Source: Sporomusa acidovorans (GTDB taxonomy: Bacteria; Bacillota; Negativicutes; Sporomusales; Sporomusaceae). From it: a stretch of 64,000 nt of DNA. Positions within the stretch are counted from its first letter, which is position 1. Each line of letters opens with the position of its first letter. This document shows, piece after piece, positions 1 through 8,833 of the stretch. The position numbers and the translations under genes are program-made. The stretch lies in assembly GCF_002257695.2 (NCBI RefSeq), contig NZ_CP155571.1. The stretch is one strand, 5' to 3'. Under the pieces are notes generated by a model. It was given only the letters and a program-made list of their open reading frames with translations, did no database searches and was not told the DNA's origin.

Positions 1-2
1 TT

Positions 3-362
3 GAAAAACACTATGGCGTCCGGATCTCAACTTCTTATCTCAGCATGATTGAGACAGGAACGCGCAAAAATCTGACTGTAAATTTGATTAGCGCTTTACT
101 CAGTTATTTTAACTTGCCTGCCAGTAGTGCCACCGACCTTTTTGAACCAGCAAACTCCTCCGCCGAATATCTGAAAAACAATGAGCAGACCATATTTTGC
201 GAACAACAGTCCCTTTACAGTGAGTCGATTCATTCGCAGCATATTGCCCTTGAAAACCTGCCTCATGAAGCAAGACATAGTCTTGTTGACTACTATGAAT
301 TTCTCTTGTCCAAATATAAGATAAGAAATGAATCCAGTACTAAAAACTGCCGACAAAGCTAA
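3..362 (+). CDS. XRE-family transcriptional regulator, C-terminal part (runs off the left edge)
   Basis: The reading frame is open from the window edge; an internal ATG at 45 is probably not the start. The first visible residues (YGVRISTSYLSMIETGTR) match the recognition half of a Cro/C1-type helix-turn-helix, where the S-YLS-IE-G-R pattern is typical. The C-terminus (LPHEARHSLVDYYEFLLSKYK) resembles the short helical tail of DUF2281-like or antitoxin-like proteins. It is therefore probably a small DNA-binding regulator, but its target cannot be seen. A strong hairpin overlaps its stop codon. Confidence 0.6.
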   Translation, partial: EKHYGVRISTSYLSMIETGTRKNLTVNLISALLSYFNLPASSATDLFEPANSSAEYLKNNEQTIFCEQQSLYSESIHSQHIALENLPHEARHSLVDYYEFLLSKYKIRNESSTKNCRQS

Positions 363-377
363 TTGCCGGCAGTTTTT
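342..377 (+). terminator. Rho-independent terminator
   Basis: An 11-bp perfect stem (AAAAACTGCCG at 342-352 with CGGCAGTTTTT at 367-377) encloses a 14-nt loop and ends in a T run. It overlaps the last codons of the XRE gene and should separate it from the next gene. Confidence 0.85.
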
Positions 378-479
378 ATTCATTCTTCCGCTATTTGTTA
401 ACTTTTTCCACGATTTACTCGATAGTAAAGTAATAGGAGTTATAGTAACAACGCATAACAAGTAAGGAGAGTAACTACC

Positions 480-1139
480 ATGTCGATTGATCAGGCAAGT
501 TTAAACATGTTACAGGCAATGGCCAATCCCAAAAGCCAGTTAACAGCTTTAAAAGAATATCGTGACGGGCTGCAAAATAAACTGGAACAAGCAACGCGTA
601 ATCAGCCAACAGTAAACGCCGATCACCAGACCAATAACGCTTCTTCAGACCGCAAGCAGGTTATTGTCGAGTTGCAAGCGGCCGACAAACAAATTCAGCA
701 AACGATATATGAAGAAGAAACCAGGAAACTTGAGTTAGAAAGACTGAAACGAGAAGCGGCTATGGCCAAGAACCAACGGGAACGGGCCAAGGCGCTGGCT
801 AAGCAGGAACGTGCTCTTACTAATGCCAGCACAGGCAAACTGCTTTCGGCCGCTATAAAGAATTCGCAGTATCAAGCGTCAGGCGGGACGGAACCGTCCT
901 TATCCTTAAGCCCATCGCCTGCAGAAACAACCGGCAGCCAGTCCCCTCAATCCGGCTTTACAACGAAAACCGCAGAAATACAAAGTGACCTTAACGAAGC
1001 AGTGGATTATGGCATAAAGGCGGCTGAAGCAGCCCGCCAGCGGAAAGATGCCGAATTAAAGGCTGCCGGCGAAGAAGCCGCCGAAAAAAAGGCAAAAAAA
1101 GCAAAAGCTAAACAGAGAACCGTAAATATCATGATATGA
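480..1139 (+). CDS. Hypothetical coiled-coil protein
   Basis: A 219-residue protein that I do not recognise. It starts at ATG 480 behind a good ribosome binding site (AAGGAGA at 464-470). There is no signal peptide or membrane segment. Residues 20-120 are rich in Lys, Glu, Arg, Gln and Ala with heptad-like spacing, suggesting a long coiled coil. Residues about 135-165 are a Ser/Pro/Thr-rich linker, and the C-terminal 50 residues form a second Ala/Lys/Glu helix. A structural or flagellum-associated role is possible, but nothing in the sequence proves it. It stands alone between a terminator and a convergent glycosyltransferase gene. Confidence 0.65.
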   Translation: MSIDQASLNMLQAMANPKSQLTALKEYRDGLQNKLEQATRNQPTVNADHQTNNASSDRKQVIVELQAADKQIQQTIYEEETRKLELERLKREAAMAKNQRERAKALAKQERALTNASTGKLLSAAIKNSQYQASGGTEPSLSLSPSPAETTGSQSPQSGFTTKTAEIQSDLNEAVDYGIKAAEAARQRKDAELKAAGEEAAEKKAKKAKAKQRTVNIMI

Positions 1140-1162
1140 ACCAATCATTCATAAATAACCTC

Positions 1163-2701
1163 TTACTTTTTGAGTACTATCATTTTGCCATGTAACTGAG
1201 TCAGAATATCCAGCCGTTCCTTCTCCAGGTCGCTCAACAACTGATAATCAAATTCCTGGATAATCAGGTAGCCTTTCTCTGCCGATGCAACAAATTGTTT
1301 TAATTCCGCATCCGGCTTCAGTTCCTTGCCATACATATTGGTATAAAAGGCAAAACCGGGATGAAGAAATTTGATGACATAAACAGGTGATTTTCCATCA
1401 TATACACCGGTAAAAGCCTGTGCAAGCCCGCGGCTATGAAAATTATCCGCGAGCGGCGGCAAAATTACGCTAAACAAGATAAAAGAAACCATCACCATTG
1501 CCCCGGCTTGTCCCCACACTGCTTTTGCCGGCTTACCCCGATACACAAACCACCAAACCGCTATGACCATTATACCTAGAACAACAGCTAATGCAGTCAG
1601 GCCGCCTACTACTTCCGGGAACAGAAACAGACCTTTCGCCATGGCTCCCAGCAGCAGTAATACAAGTACAGTCAGGGTAATTGGCCAAACAAGTCTGTAT
1701 CCGGTTGAATCCTCATCCCGGCAGCTATTGATATACCAGCCAACAAGAATTGCCAGTGCAGGAAATATCGGTAAAATATAGGTCACAAGTTTCGTACTGG
1801 ATAAGGTAAAAAACAGAAAAATAAAAGCCACCCAAATACTAAGAAAACTTACTGTTGAAAACAGATCGCTATTCCTTGCTTTAAATGCCTTGATAACCGC
1901 CGGAATAAGCACAGCTGACCACGGAAAAAAGCCAATCAGTAGCACAGGAATAAAAAAGTACCAGCCTGCTGTCTCCACATGCTCCGGCGTGGCAAAACGT
2001 GCGATATTATTTATCCCGATAAAGCCGTTAACAAAATCCAGGCCATGAATATAAGCCATCGCCCCATACCAGGGCAAAGTCACAAGCGACCAGATTATGA
2101 TCCCCGGCAGAATTTTCATGTGCCGTATTTCCTGCAACCGCCGGGTAAATATCAGCCAAAGGATTACAATGGCTCCCGGGAATAGCAGACCAATGGGTCC
2201 CTTGGTCAAGGTTGCCAAACCGGAAAAAAAGTAAAACAAATGATAATGCCGGTTTAGAAAACAGAGCAGCGTAAGTGTTAAAAATAAAGTTAGCGTAATA
2301 TCGGTAACCGCCGCTTTTGCCAAATAAAAAAATTCCAAACTGGTTGCCAGTACCAAGCCGCTGAGTATCCCGGTGCGCGAATCAAATAATTTTGTCGTAA
2401 AATAACAAACCGTTGCAACACAAAGTACGGCAAGGACGGCTGACGGCAGTCTGGCCGCCAGTTCGACAATCCCCAGCAATTTATAGGCTCCCGCCACCAG
2501 CCAATAGTACATCGGCGGTTTATCATACCAGAATTCGCCATAGATTCGTGGCGATAAGTAGTCATTATATTGAATCATTTCTTTGGGAGTTTCGCCATAA
2601 ACCGGTTCATCCGGATCTAACAGCGGTATGCTGCCAAGATTAACAAAAATCGTTACTATTGTCAGCAAAAGCATCAGCCAAAATTGTTTTTTCAAGCGCA
2701 A
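1163..2701 (-). CDS. Membrane glycosyltransferase, ArnT/PMT (GT39) type
   Basis: A 512-residue integral membrane protein with an N-terminal helix and about ten further hydrophobic segments. The first periplasmic loop carries the acidic motif LLDPDEPVYGE and then EFWYDKPPMYYWL, which are hallmarks of the GT39/ArnT family that moves sugars from undecaprenyl- or dolichyl-phosphate carriers to lipid A, protein or other acceptors at the outer face of the inner membrane. The start is TTG at 2701 with AAAGGAAGTGA just upstream. The acceptor cannot be read from sequence. In a diderm Firmicute, modification of LPS or of a surface glycan is reasonable. Confidence 0.82.
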   Translation of the reverse strand: MRLKKQFWLMLLLTIVTIFVNLGSIPLLDPDEPVYGETPKEMIQYNDYLSPRIYGEFWYDKPPMYYWLVAGAYKLLGIVELAARLPSAVLAVLCVATVCYFTTKLFDSRTGILSGLVLATSLEFFYLAKAAVTDITLTLFLTLTLLCFLNRHYHLFYFFSGLATLTKGPIGLLFPGAIVILWLIFTRRLQEIRHMKILPGIIIWSLVTLPWYGAMAYIHGLDFVNGFIGINNIARFATPEHVETAGWYFFIPVLLIGFFPWSAVLIPAVIKAFKARNSDLFSTVSFLSIWVAFIFLFFTLSSTKLVTYILPIFPALAILVGWYINSCRDEDSTGYRLVWPITLTVLVLLLLGAMAKGLFLFPEVVGGLTALAVVLGIMVIAVWWFVYRGKPAKAVWGQAGAMVMVSFILFSVILPPLADNFHSRGLAQAFTGVYDGKSPVYVIKFLHPGFAFYTNMYGKELKPDAELKQFVASAEKGYLIIQEFDYQLLSDLEKERLDILTQLHGKMIVLKK

Positions 2702-2736
2702 AGAATCACTTCCTTTATCCTATCCCAAAAAGATTT

Positions 2737-3123
2737 CTATTGCATGATCTTACGAATAACCATAAAGATGACTACCAGCCAGGCAACAACCGCAATAGCG
2801 ATAATCCCCGTGATATAAGGCATTCGCCGGCGCCACTTTTCACTTTGCCGCCTGCTTTCCGCCACTACCTGAGCCGGCAGCAAATTAGTTAGAAAAAGCA
2901 TCGCACTGGTCAGCAGCACCGCATCATCCGCAATGCCCACTACCGGCAGATAATCAGGCACCAAATCAATCGGACTGAACAAATAAAGCAGGAGTGCCGC
3001 CAGTAACCCCTTAAGGTAACCCGGTGTCTGCGGATGCCGCCAGGCATAATATAATAGCAACGCATTGTCACGCAAAAGTTTTAACCAACCCCAAAATCGA
3101 AACAGCCGTCCGGCCTTTAGCAT
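2737..3123 (-). CDS. YkvA-like DUF1232 membrane protein
   Basis: A 128-residue protein whose centre (LLLYLFSPIDLVPDYLPVVG) is the diagnostic DUF1232 motif, with the invariant SPIDLVPD-P-GD-like pattern ending in DDAVLL. One more hydrophobic helix lies at the C-terminus (about residues 100-122). The function of this family is not established. It lies 35 bp upstream of the glycosyltransferase on the same strand, so the two may be cotranscribed. The ribosome binding site is weak. Confidence 0.8.
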   Translation of the reverse strand: MLKAGRLFRFWGWLKLLRDNALLLYYAWRHPQTPGYLKGLLAALLLYLFSPIDLVPDYLPVVGIADDAVLLTSAMLFLTNLLPAQVVAESRRQSEKWRRRMPYITGIIAIAVVAWLVVIFMVIRKIMQ

Positions 3124-3196
3124 ACGATCAACCGCCTATTCCCTATTGGTATACTGAATAAAATTCTTGGTTCGTAAAAAAAGTTTTTCACCCCTA

Positions 3197-4612
3197 TCAC
3201 CGTTTTGTCCCTGACCTGTGAAAAGAAATCAGCGCGCCGACAACAGCCAAACCTGCCCCCACCAGCAGAGCCACCATGTAGCCATCCATAAAGGCGGCTA
3301 TCTGCTGCCCCGGGGTTGGCTGGCTTAACCCGTTAAGGCTGGCAGAGCGCCGGTATTCCAGAATGGATACCGCCATAGCCGTACCGCTTACCATCCCGAA
3401 ATTGCGCGCTAAAGCGTTGACGCCGCTTGCCACCCCTAATTGGTTTGGTTGTACGGCACTCATCACACTGTTATTATTCGGCGACTGAAACAGGCCATTA
3501 CCTAATCCCATTGTGGCCTGCGAAGCCATGATGATTCCTAATGCAGCATCCAACGGCAGCTTGGCGGTCCAAACCAGGCCTAATGCCAGGATAATCAAAC
3601 CAATCGTAGCCATCAGCCCGGTACCGATCTTGTCCGACAAACTGCCGCTAAGAGGTGCAACCACTGCCATAACAACAGGAAACGCCGACATAATCAGCCC
3701 GGTCTTAGACGGTGCAAAAGCCAGTACATCGTGGAGAAAATACGGCAATAGCAATGTATTAGTAAACATAGCCATAAAGGAAAGCATCCCGGCCAAATTC
3801 CCGGCAGAAAACTCCCAATTGTTAAATATGGACAATTCCAGCATCGGATAGTCGATGCTTTTTTCCTGCCAAATAAACAGCATAAACATGACACCGGCAA
3901 TTCCCAGACAGCCAAGTGTGCTCCATGAAAGCCAGCCCCACTTGGTTCCATAACTCAGGGGCAATAAAAAACTAACCATCCCTGCCGTAAATAAAGCTGC
4001 CCCTAAGTAATCTATTTTCTCCTGCTGTAAATTGCGATCTGCCGGCAAGATCAGCCGCACACCGGCATAACCGAGCAAACCAATAGGAATGTTGACATAA
4101 AAAATAGCATGCCAGCCAAACATTTCGACAAGCAATCCTCCCAATCCCGGACCGCTCAGGCCGCCAAGCGCTACGATTGTCCCGACAGCTCCCAGCACCC
4201 GGCCCCGTTCATTGGCGGGAAAGTTTGCCGTCACAATAGCCATACCGTTGGCCATGAGCAAGGCGGCACTAATGGCCTGAATAATGCGAAAGCCTATTAA
4301 CATACCGATAGAATCGGCCAGGCCGCATAACAAAGAACCCAGCGTAAAACCGATAAAACCATAACCATACATTCTGCGCCGGCCCAGGACATCACCCAGC
4401 CGCCCCACCAGCGGCAGCAAACTGGTAATCGTCAGCAAATACCCTGTCACCACCCATTGCGCTGTGGGGATATCGGTATGCAAAGCCAGGGTAATAGGCG
4501 GTAAAGCCACATTAACAATCGAAGATGTCATTGTCGACATAAAAGTTCCTACACTGACAACACCAAAAAGCATCCATTTATAGTAGGTAAGCTGCTGCAA
4601 TTTTTTCCTCAC
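3197..4612 (-). CDS. MFS multidrug exporter, DHA2 (14-TM, EmrB/QacA) family
   Basis: About 471 residues with some fourteen hydrophobic helices. Motif A (GRLGDVLGRRRMYGYGF) and the DHA2 motif C region (GLSGPGLGGLLVEMFGWHAIFYVNIPIG, in two parts) are both clear. Such proteins export drugs or metabolites by proton antiport. I place the start at GTG 4612 because AAGGGAAAGGGG lies just upstream; the longer frame begins at TTG 4642 without a binding site. No adjacent membrane-fusion protein (EmrA) or regulator is present, so the substrate is unknown. Confidence 0.85.
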   Translation of the reverse strand: MRKKLQQLTYYKWMLFGVVSVGTFMSTMTSSIVNVALPPITLALHTDIPTAQWVVTGYLLTITSLLPLVGRLGDVLGRRRMYGYGFIGFTLGSLLCGLADSIGMLIGFRIIQAISAALLMANGMAIVTANFPANERGRVLGAVGTIVALGGLSGPGLGGLLVEMFGWHAIFYVNIPIGLLGYAGVRLILPADRNLQQEKIDYLGAALFTAGMVSFLLPLSYGTKWGWLSWSTLGCLGIAGVMFMLFIWQEKSIDYPMLELSIFNNWEFSAGNLAGMLSFMAMFTNTLLLPYFLHDVLAFAPSKTGLIMSAFPVVMAVVAPLSGSLSDKIGTGLMATIGLIILALGLVWTAKLPLDAALGIIMASQATMGLGNGLFQSPNNNSVMSAVQPNQLGVASGVNALARNFGMVSGTAMAVSILEYRRSASLNGLSQPTPGQQIAAFMDGYMVALLVGAGLAVVGALISFHRSGTKR

Positions 4613-4841
4613 ATAGAAACCCCTTTCCCTTGATAAAAGCAACCAACATTTGCCAATCCATCACCCTACCGCAATTATTTTCTATCTAACCCAAAAGCAG
4701 AATTACCGCACTTGATCTAGAGAATCCGCATTTGGGTTCATCTAGGCTGTCTAGCTTGTACTTCCATTAGTTTACCTGCTATTCTTTTGATAAATTCCAT
4801 CAAACAAAAGTAATTTCCTCCAGAAAAATTTCGCTAAAGAA

Positions 4842-4883
4842 AAAAATCAGCATAACCCTGAGTAACAGGCTGTGCTGATTTTT
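4842..4883 (-). terminator. Terminator downstream of amtB
   Basis: AAAAATCAGCA at 4842-4852 pairs with TGCTGATTTTT at 4873-4883, an 11-bp stem flanked by A and T runs. It can act on both strands and closes the glnB-amtB unit. Confidence 0.8.
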
Positions 4884-4905
4884 GGTAAACGTAAAGCCCT
4901 ATAAA

Positions 4906-6216
4906 CTACTCTGCCAGTTGCTGCTGGCCAACAGGCAGCGGCTTAGCACTGCCAATCGGCCCAAAAGTTGTAAGCGGATTACACTCCAGATCACTATAGG
5001 CCGTAATCCCATGCTCGCTCAGATCCAGACCATCTGTCTCCGCTTCCACCGATACCCGGATGCCAACCGCCGCCTTGAGCAGCGAAAACAATCCGTAAGT
5101 AGCGGCAAATCCCCATAAGGATACAGCGATAACGCCCAGCGCTTGAATACCTAACAGTGCCAGGCCGCCTCCATAGAGTAACCCGCCTTTTTCGGCAAAA
5201 ACGCCGACAGCCACTGTGCCAAATGTACCGCATACCCCATGTACGGCGATGGCGCCAACCGGATCATCAGCCCGCAGACGGTCAAAAAACGGTACGGCAA
5301 ACACTACCAGCAATCCGGCAATTCCCCCAATAATCATGGCACTGACAGGTTCTACAAAAGCGCACCCGGCCGTAATAGCCACAAGGCCGCCCAATGCACC
5401 GTTAATCGCCATACTTGGATCAACCTTTCCCCATTTTATTGCTGTATAGAGAGCCGCAATCGTACCGCCTGCCGCAGCGGACAAATTCGTATTAACAGCA
5501 ATACGGGCAATATTCATATCAAGCCCTGACAGGGTACTGCCCGGATTAAAACCAAACCAGCCAAACCACAATAAAAAAGCACCAAGCGCTGCCAACGGTA
5601 AATTGTGACCAGGCAAAACATGCACAGCACCGTCTTTGCCAAATTTTCCTGTCCGTGGTCCCAGCACCAGCACTGCGGCCAGAGAAGCCCAGCCTCCCAG
5701 CGAGTGAACAACAGCCGATCCGGCAAAATCAAGCATTCCAAGTTTATTCAGCCAGCCGCCATTTCCCCAGACCCAATGCCCGGCAACCGGGTAAATAACC
5801 GTTGTGGCAACAAGCGAAAAGACCAGATAAGGCATAAACTTCATGCGTTCGGCCACCGCACCGGACACTATGGTCGCCATCGCAATGGCAAAAGCCGCCT
5901 GAAACAGCCAAAATGCATAAACAGGTATTTTTAACCCCAAATAGTCCATATCACCTTTTAAAAAGAAACCCGACCAGCCAATCATTCCGGCCTTATCCAA
6001 CCCGTACATCAAAGCAAAACCAATTGCAAAATATCCTAAGATACCGACCGTACAATCCATGATCACTTTCATAATGATATTTAATGAGTTCTTGCTGCGG
6101 ACAAAGCCGGCTTCCAGCGCTGCAAACCCGCCCTCCATCAGGAATACCAGCGCAGCACACAACAGCACCCAAACCGTATCAATACCGGCAGCCAATGAAT
6201 TAATGGATAATTCCAC
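4906..6216 (-). CDS. amtB: Ammonium transporter Amt
   Basis: A 436-residue polytopic protein of the Amt/MEP/Rh family, about 11 transmembrane helices, without an obvious cleaved signal peptide. The twin pore histidines lie in AVVHSLGGWASL and GAIAVHGVCGTFG, and the N-terminal signature (FLMEGGFAALEAGFVRSKN) is typical. It conducts ammonium across the inner membrane and is normally gated by the PII protein encoded just upstream. The start is set at GTG 6216, six bases after AAGGAAGGTG; the frame is open to 6255 without a better start. Confidence 0.95.
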   Translation of the reverse strand: MELSINSLAAGIDTVWVLLCAALVFLMEGGFAALEAGFVRSKNSLNIIMKVIMDCTVGILGYFAIGFALMYGLDKAGMIGWSGFFLKGDMDYLGLKIPVYAFWLFQAAFAIAMATIVSGAVAERMKFMPYLVFSLVATTVIYPVAGHWVWGNGGWLNKLGMLDFAGSAVVHSLGGWASLAAVLVLGPRTGKFGKDGAVHVLPGHNLPLAALGAFLLWFGWFGFNPGSTLSGLDMNIARIAVNTNLSAAAGGTIAALYTAIKWGKVDPSMAINGALGGLVAITAGCAFVEPVSAMIIGGIAGLLVVFAVPFFDRLRADDPVGAIAVHGVCGTFGTVAVGVFAEKGGLLYGGGLALLGIQALGVIAVSLWGFAATYGLFSLLKAAVGIRVSVEAETDGLDLSEHGITAYSDLECNPLTTFGPIGSAKPLPVGQQQLAE

Positions 6217-6243
6217 CGTACTCACCTTCCTTAAAAAATACAA

Positions 6244-6286
6244 AGCCAGCAACACCCATGTAACTATTACATCAGTGTCACTGGCT
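6244..6286 (-). promoter_or_regulatory. Hairpin between glnB and amtB (attenuator or terminator candidate)
   Basis: AGCCAGCAACAC at 6244-6255 pairs, with two non-canonical positions, with GTGTCACTGGCT at 6275-6286. An inner ATGTAA/TTACAT stem extends it. On the coding strand it is followed by a T-rich stretch just before the amtB ribosome binding site. It could terminate part of the glnB transcripts and so set the PII to Amt ratio. Confidence 0.5.
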
Positions 6287-6378
6287 TCTTCGCCATGATT
6301 TTAGTATGAAATTCAGTTATATTATAGCATAGTATCCTAATTCCGCAATACATTTTACCTACTATTTTTCTTTATGTA

Positions 6379-6717
6379 CTATAAAGCCGCTATTCCAGAC
6401 TCATCTGTGCGTATTCGATATACATTTTCTACAGGATAAATAAAGATTTTGCCGTCGCCAATCTTGCCGGAATATGCCTGCTCCTTAATAACCGTAACAA
6501 CGTCCTGCACCATGCCGGCCGGTATGACAATTTCTATTTTTACCTTTGGCAATAAATTAATCTTGTATTCTTGTCCACGGTATACGCTTGTGTGCCCCTT
6601 TTGTAACCCGCAGCCAAACACTTCGGACACCGTCATCCCCTTGACACCGATCTGAACCAAAGCCTCCTTCACCGCATTCAGCCTGTCCGGACGAATGATT
6701 GCGTCAATTTTCCTCAA
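6379..6717 (-). CDS. glnB: Nitrogen regulatory protein PII
   Basis: A 112-residue PII-family signal protein. The T-loop is intact (GHTSVYRGQEYKINLLPKVKIE), with both tyrosines of YRGQEY, the second being the usual uridylylation position. The C-terminal ATP-binding segment (GKIGDGKIFIYPVENVYRIRT) is canonical. Trimeric PII proteins sense ATP/ADP and 2-oxoglutarate and block Amt channels. The start is TTG 6717 behind GGAGGGGAA; the longer frame to 6774 adds an unlikely 19-residue leader. It is followed by amtB in the usual order. Confidence 0.92.
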   Translation of the reverse strand: MRKIDAIIRPDRLNAVKEALVQIGVKGMTVSEVFGCGLQKGHTSVYRGQEYKINLLPKVKIEIVIPAGMVQDVVTVIKEQAYSGKIGDGKIFIYPVENVYRIRTDESGIAAL

Positions 6718-6786
6718 CCAAATTCCCCTCCCTGACTTTTCATCAAAACTTAAGAAAATCCGTCTGTTAAACACATAATAACGTCC

Positions 6787-7681
6787 TGAGTCAGGGGACG
6801 GTTCCTTGACTCATTGGACTCTTTGAACTATATTTCTACCAATACCCAATATTTCCGCTATTTGACGCACAGATAAGCTTGACTTGTTTTTTAATTTCAC
6901 TATTAAGTCATTTCGTATTTTTATATTTGCTGCATTCGTTATTTCTTCCAAAGATACATTATGTGTTCGTAATTGCTCGATGATATACTCTTTTGCCTCT
7001 TGCTCATTTTGTATTGTCTTATTTACTTTTTCTTCTTCCTTGTATTCAATAAAACTATCCTGGTTTTCCTGCCGTGAAAACTCTTTGAATAACTCCACTG
7101 CTTTTTCTCGTTCGCAAGAAAATATTCCTAGTATAAACTCTTCATCAATACTATCTTTTGTATATTGACACTTGCCCACATATAGACCATAACTACTCCA
7201 TTTATAATCTTCCGCCTGCATGACTATATGAGCCTTTACCGGATTGTTATGGATATATCTCACTGCCGACAGTAAATATCCTTCATCTTCTATTGCCTCG
7301 CTCTTGAATCTATCCTGAAATAGATGCCCTATCCTACTATATTTTTTATTGAAGTAGTAAGCATAGCTTATATTTATTTTTTTCATTATCTGCGATATTG
7401 TTTCGTTACCTTCGTTTACCAAAAGATGAACATGATTATCCATTAGGCAGTAGGCATATATTGAATACTTTTTGTCCTGTTTCTTCTCTTTTAAAATTTC
7501 AATAAATCTTAATTTATCATCGTCATCAAGAAAAATTTCTCTTCTCTCATTTCCTCTAATCATTACATGATACATTTTACTCTCACTTTTTTTCCGGCTT
7601 CCCCGCGGCATCTCTTTCACCTCTTTGTTTACTATTTTATACCAAAATAGTAAACGAGTCAAGGAACCGTCCCCTGACTCA
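6787..7681 (-). mobile_element. RAYT/REP element copy 1
   Basis: An 895-bp unit bounded by 27-bp imperfect palindromes at 6787-6813 and 7655-7681 (arms TGAGTCARGG and CCYTGACTCA, the two ends in opposite orientation). It carries one HUH transposase gene. It abuts the glnB upstream region on one side and a tpsA-derived fragment on the other. Copies 2 and 3 have the same length and nearly the same sequence, so movement or conversion was recent. Confidence 0.85.
6811..7611 (-). CDS. REP-associated tyrosine transposase (RAYT), copy 1
   Basis: A 266-residue Y1_Tnp (IS200-like) HUH nuclease. It shows the HxH metal motif in YCLMDNHVHLLV, the YYFNKKYSRIGHLFQDRFKS block, and YIHNNPVKAHIV with the family tyrosine. 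The C-terminal 50 residues resemble a helix-turn-helix (SLSVRQIAEILGIGRNIVQRV). The start is ATG 7611 (MPRGSRKK) with AGAGGTG upstream. The TGA stop lies inside the flanking palindrome, so gene and REP are physically fused. Such enzymes bind and cut REP hairpins as single strands. Confidence 0.9.
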   Translation of the reverse strand: MPRGSRKKSESKMYHVMIRGNERREIFLDDDDKLRFIEILKEKKQDKKYSIYAYCLMDNHVHLLVNEGNETISQIMKKINISYAYYFNKKYSRIGHLFQDRFKSEAIEDEGYLLSAVRYIHNNPVKAHIVMQAEDYKWSSYGLYVGKCQYTKDSIDEEFILGIFSCEREKAVELFKEFSRQENQDSFIEYKEEEKVNKTIQNEQEAKEYIIEQLRTHNVSLEEITNAANIKIRNDLIVKLKNKSSLSVRQIAEILGIGRNIVQRVQ

Positions 7682-7682
7682 T

Positions 7683-8115
7683 TCCGATAACGCTGCTGTA
7701 GTTGGAATTGATTTTACCGGTATTAGTCGAGCCGTGAGTACCGCCGCGATTTCCGTTATCAAAGTTAATCCCGCTATTCTTGCTTTTCTCGGTATAGGTA
7801 TCACTATCCTGCTGGCTGCCAATATTTAGGTTGCCGCCCACGTCAGCCACTACTTTTTCGCCTTTGACTTGAGAGCCGGTGAGAGCCGGTAATGTTGGTA
7901 TCGTTGCCGGATTTCAAGGTTGTAGTGCCGCTGGCGCTAATTACGCTTTCCGTATGGGTATTCCTGTCTTCGTTTTCTTTACTTTTGTTGGCGCCAACGC
8001 CGCCGTTGAATCCGCCGAAGGAACCTGTGCCTAAGCCGAAGGATGCACCGAGCGATGCTGACGAGGAGCTATTCTTGGTATTAATCTGCGAAACATTTTT
8101 AGCTGCAGCAAGAGT
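7683..8115 (-). pseudogene. tpsA fragment (FHA-2 region) between RAYT copy 1 and a solo REP
   Basis: Collinear with tpsA about 20201-20647, same strand. It encodes pieces such as VGGNLNIGSQQDSDTYTEK but has no start. By eye it carries a 10-bp tandem duplication (GAGAGCCGGT twice, near 7870-7889) that shifts the frame, and a 24-bp deletion near 8096 relative to tpsA. One end is cut by RAYT copy 1 and the other joins a short AATGAAAAAGATAA leader and a REP palindrome. Non-functional, but a possible recombination substrate. Confidence 0.8.
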
Positions 8116-8129
8116 AATGAAAAAGATAA

Positions 8130-8156
8130 TGAGTCAAAGAACCGTCCCTTGACTCA
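8130..8156. repeat. Solo REP palindrome
   Basis: A 27-bp imperfect palindrome of the same family as the RAYT ends (TGAGTCAAAG...CCCTTGACTCA). It follows the leader AATGAAAAAGATAA. No transposase gene is attached. Confidence 0.85.
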
Positions 8157-8195
8157 TTTGAGTATTCCTGTCTTCGTTTTCTTTGCTTTTGGTGG

Positions 8196-8290
8196 CGCCA
8201 ACGCCGCCGTTGAATCCACCGAAGGAACCTGTGCCTAAGCCGAAGGATGCACCGAGTAATGCTGATGCTATTTTATACTGAAAAAGATAA
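8196..8290 (-). pseudogene. Short tpsA fragment plus RAYT-leader remnant
   Basis: About 75 bp of the Gly-rich tpsA segment (encoding SFGLGTGSFGGFNGG) joined to TATTTTATACTGAAAAAGATAA, which resembles the sequence upstream of the RAYT genes. A nearly identical block is found at 16716-16816 and again at 18499-18613, always ending in a REP. Confidence 0.7.
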
Positions 8291-8332
8291 TGAGTCAAGG
8301 AACCGTCCCTTGACTCACTGTCCCTTGACTCA
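8291..8332. repeat. Solo REP palindrome with partial duplication
   Basis: A complete 27-bp palindrome at 8291-8317 is followed at once by a repeated 3' arm (GTCCCTTGACTCA, 8320-8332). It lies just past the stop of the CPCC-type immunity gene and marks the edge of cassette D. Confidence 0.8.
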
Positions 8333-8376
8333 CTTTCTGACCTTTATGCTTTAGATATCGCTATTTTTCACTCAGC

Positions 8377-8814
8377 CTACAGTCCCCTTACATCCCCTTT
8401 TCTTATTGCATGTTCATTTTTTTGGCGAGTAATGTCATCTAATCTATTCTCAAGATTAAGAATCTCTCCCCATATTTCATCGGATATGAATTGATTACTT
8501 GGTTTTTTACTTTCTTCATATAGTCTAATCAAAGCTTCTTTTATGTTTGTCTCTTCCGGCAGATTTCCGGGAACCAAGCGCGTATCAGTTTCGGGGGAAT
8601 ACTTCAGTAAGTACTTTCTAAAGTTAGCTCTTGCTTCTGTTAAAGAATATCTTCCGTTTGCGCCACCATAAACCTTGTCAGCGTCCAAGTCTGTCTGTCC
8701 ATCATCTTGCCACCTACACAAAACACATATTTCAAAAGTAGGCATTCGGGGATGATCACGTGGTTGCAAAGTTGGATATCCACAACACGGGCAACACTCT
8801 CTAATAATTTTCAT
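8377..8814 (-). CDS. CPCC-type cysteine-rich protein, candidate immunity protein (cassette D)
   Basis: A 145-residue protein starting ECCPCCGYPTL, with a second pair near CVLCRWQDDGQ, the pattern of the small 'cysteine-rich CPCC' family. It has a helical, charged C-terminal half. Members often sit directly behind polymorphic toxin tails. Here the start ATG 8814 has a strong AGGAGG site and lies 19 bp after the stop of a toxin-tail remnant, so an immunity role is a good inference, not proven. Four cysteines suggest zinc or another metal. Confidence 0.65.
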   Translation of the reverse strand: MKIIRECCPCCGYPTLQPRDHPRMPTFEICVLCRWQDDGQTDLDADKVYGGANGRYSLTEARANFRKYLLKYSPETDTRLVPGNLPEETNIKEALIRLYEESKKPSNQFISDEIWGEILNLENRLDDITRQKNEHAIRKGDVRGL

Positions 8815-8833
8815 TCTAGCCTCCTGAAATTAC

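Noticed and set aside
96..461. Minus-strand frame of 121 codons opposite the XRE gene.
   Set aside because: Overlaps the XRE gene and its terminator, no ribosome binding site and no recognisable domain.
4613..4642. Upstream TTG start for the DHA2 exporter.
   Set aside because: No ribosome binding site; GTG 4612 has AAGGGAAAGGGG at good spacing.
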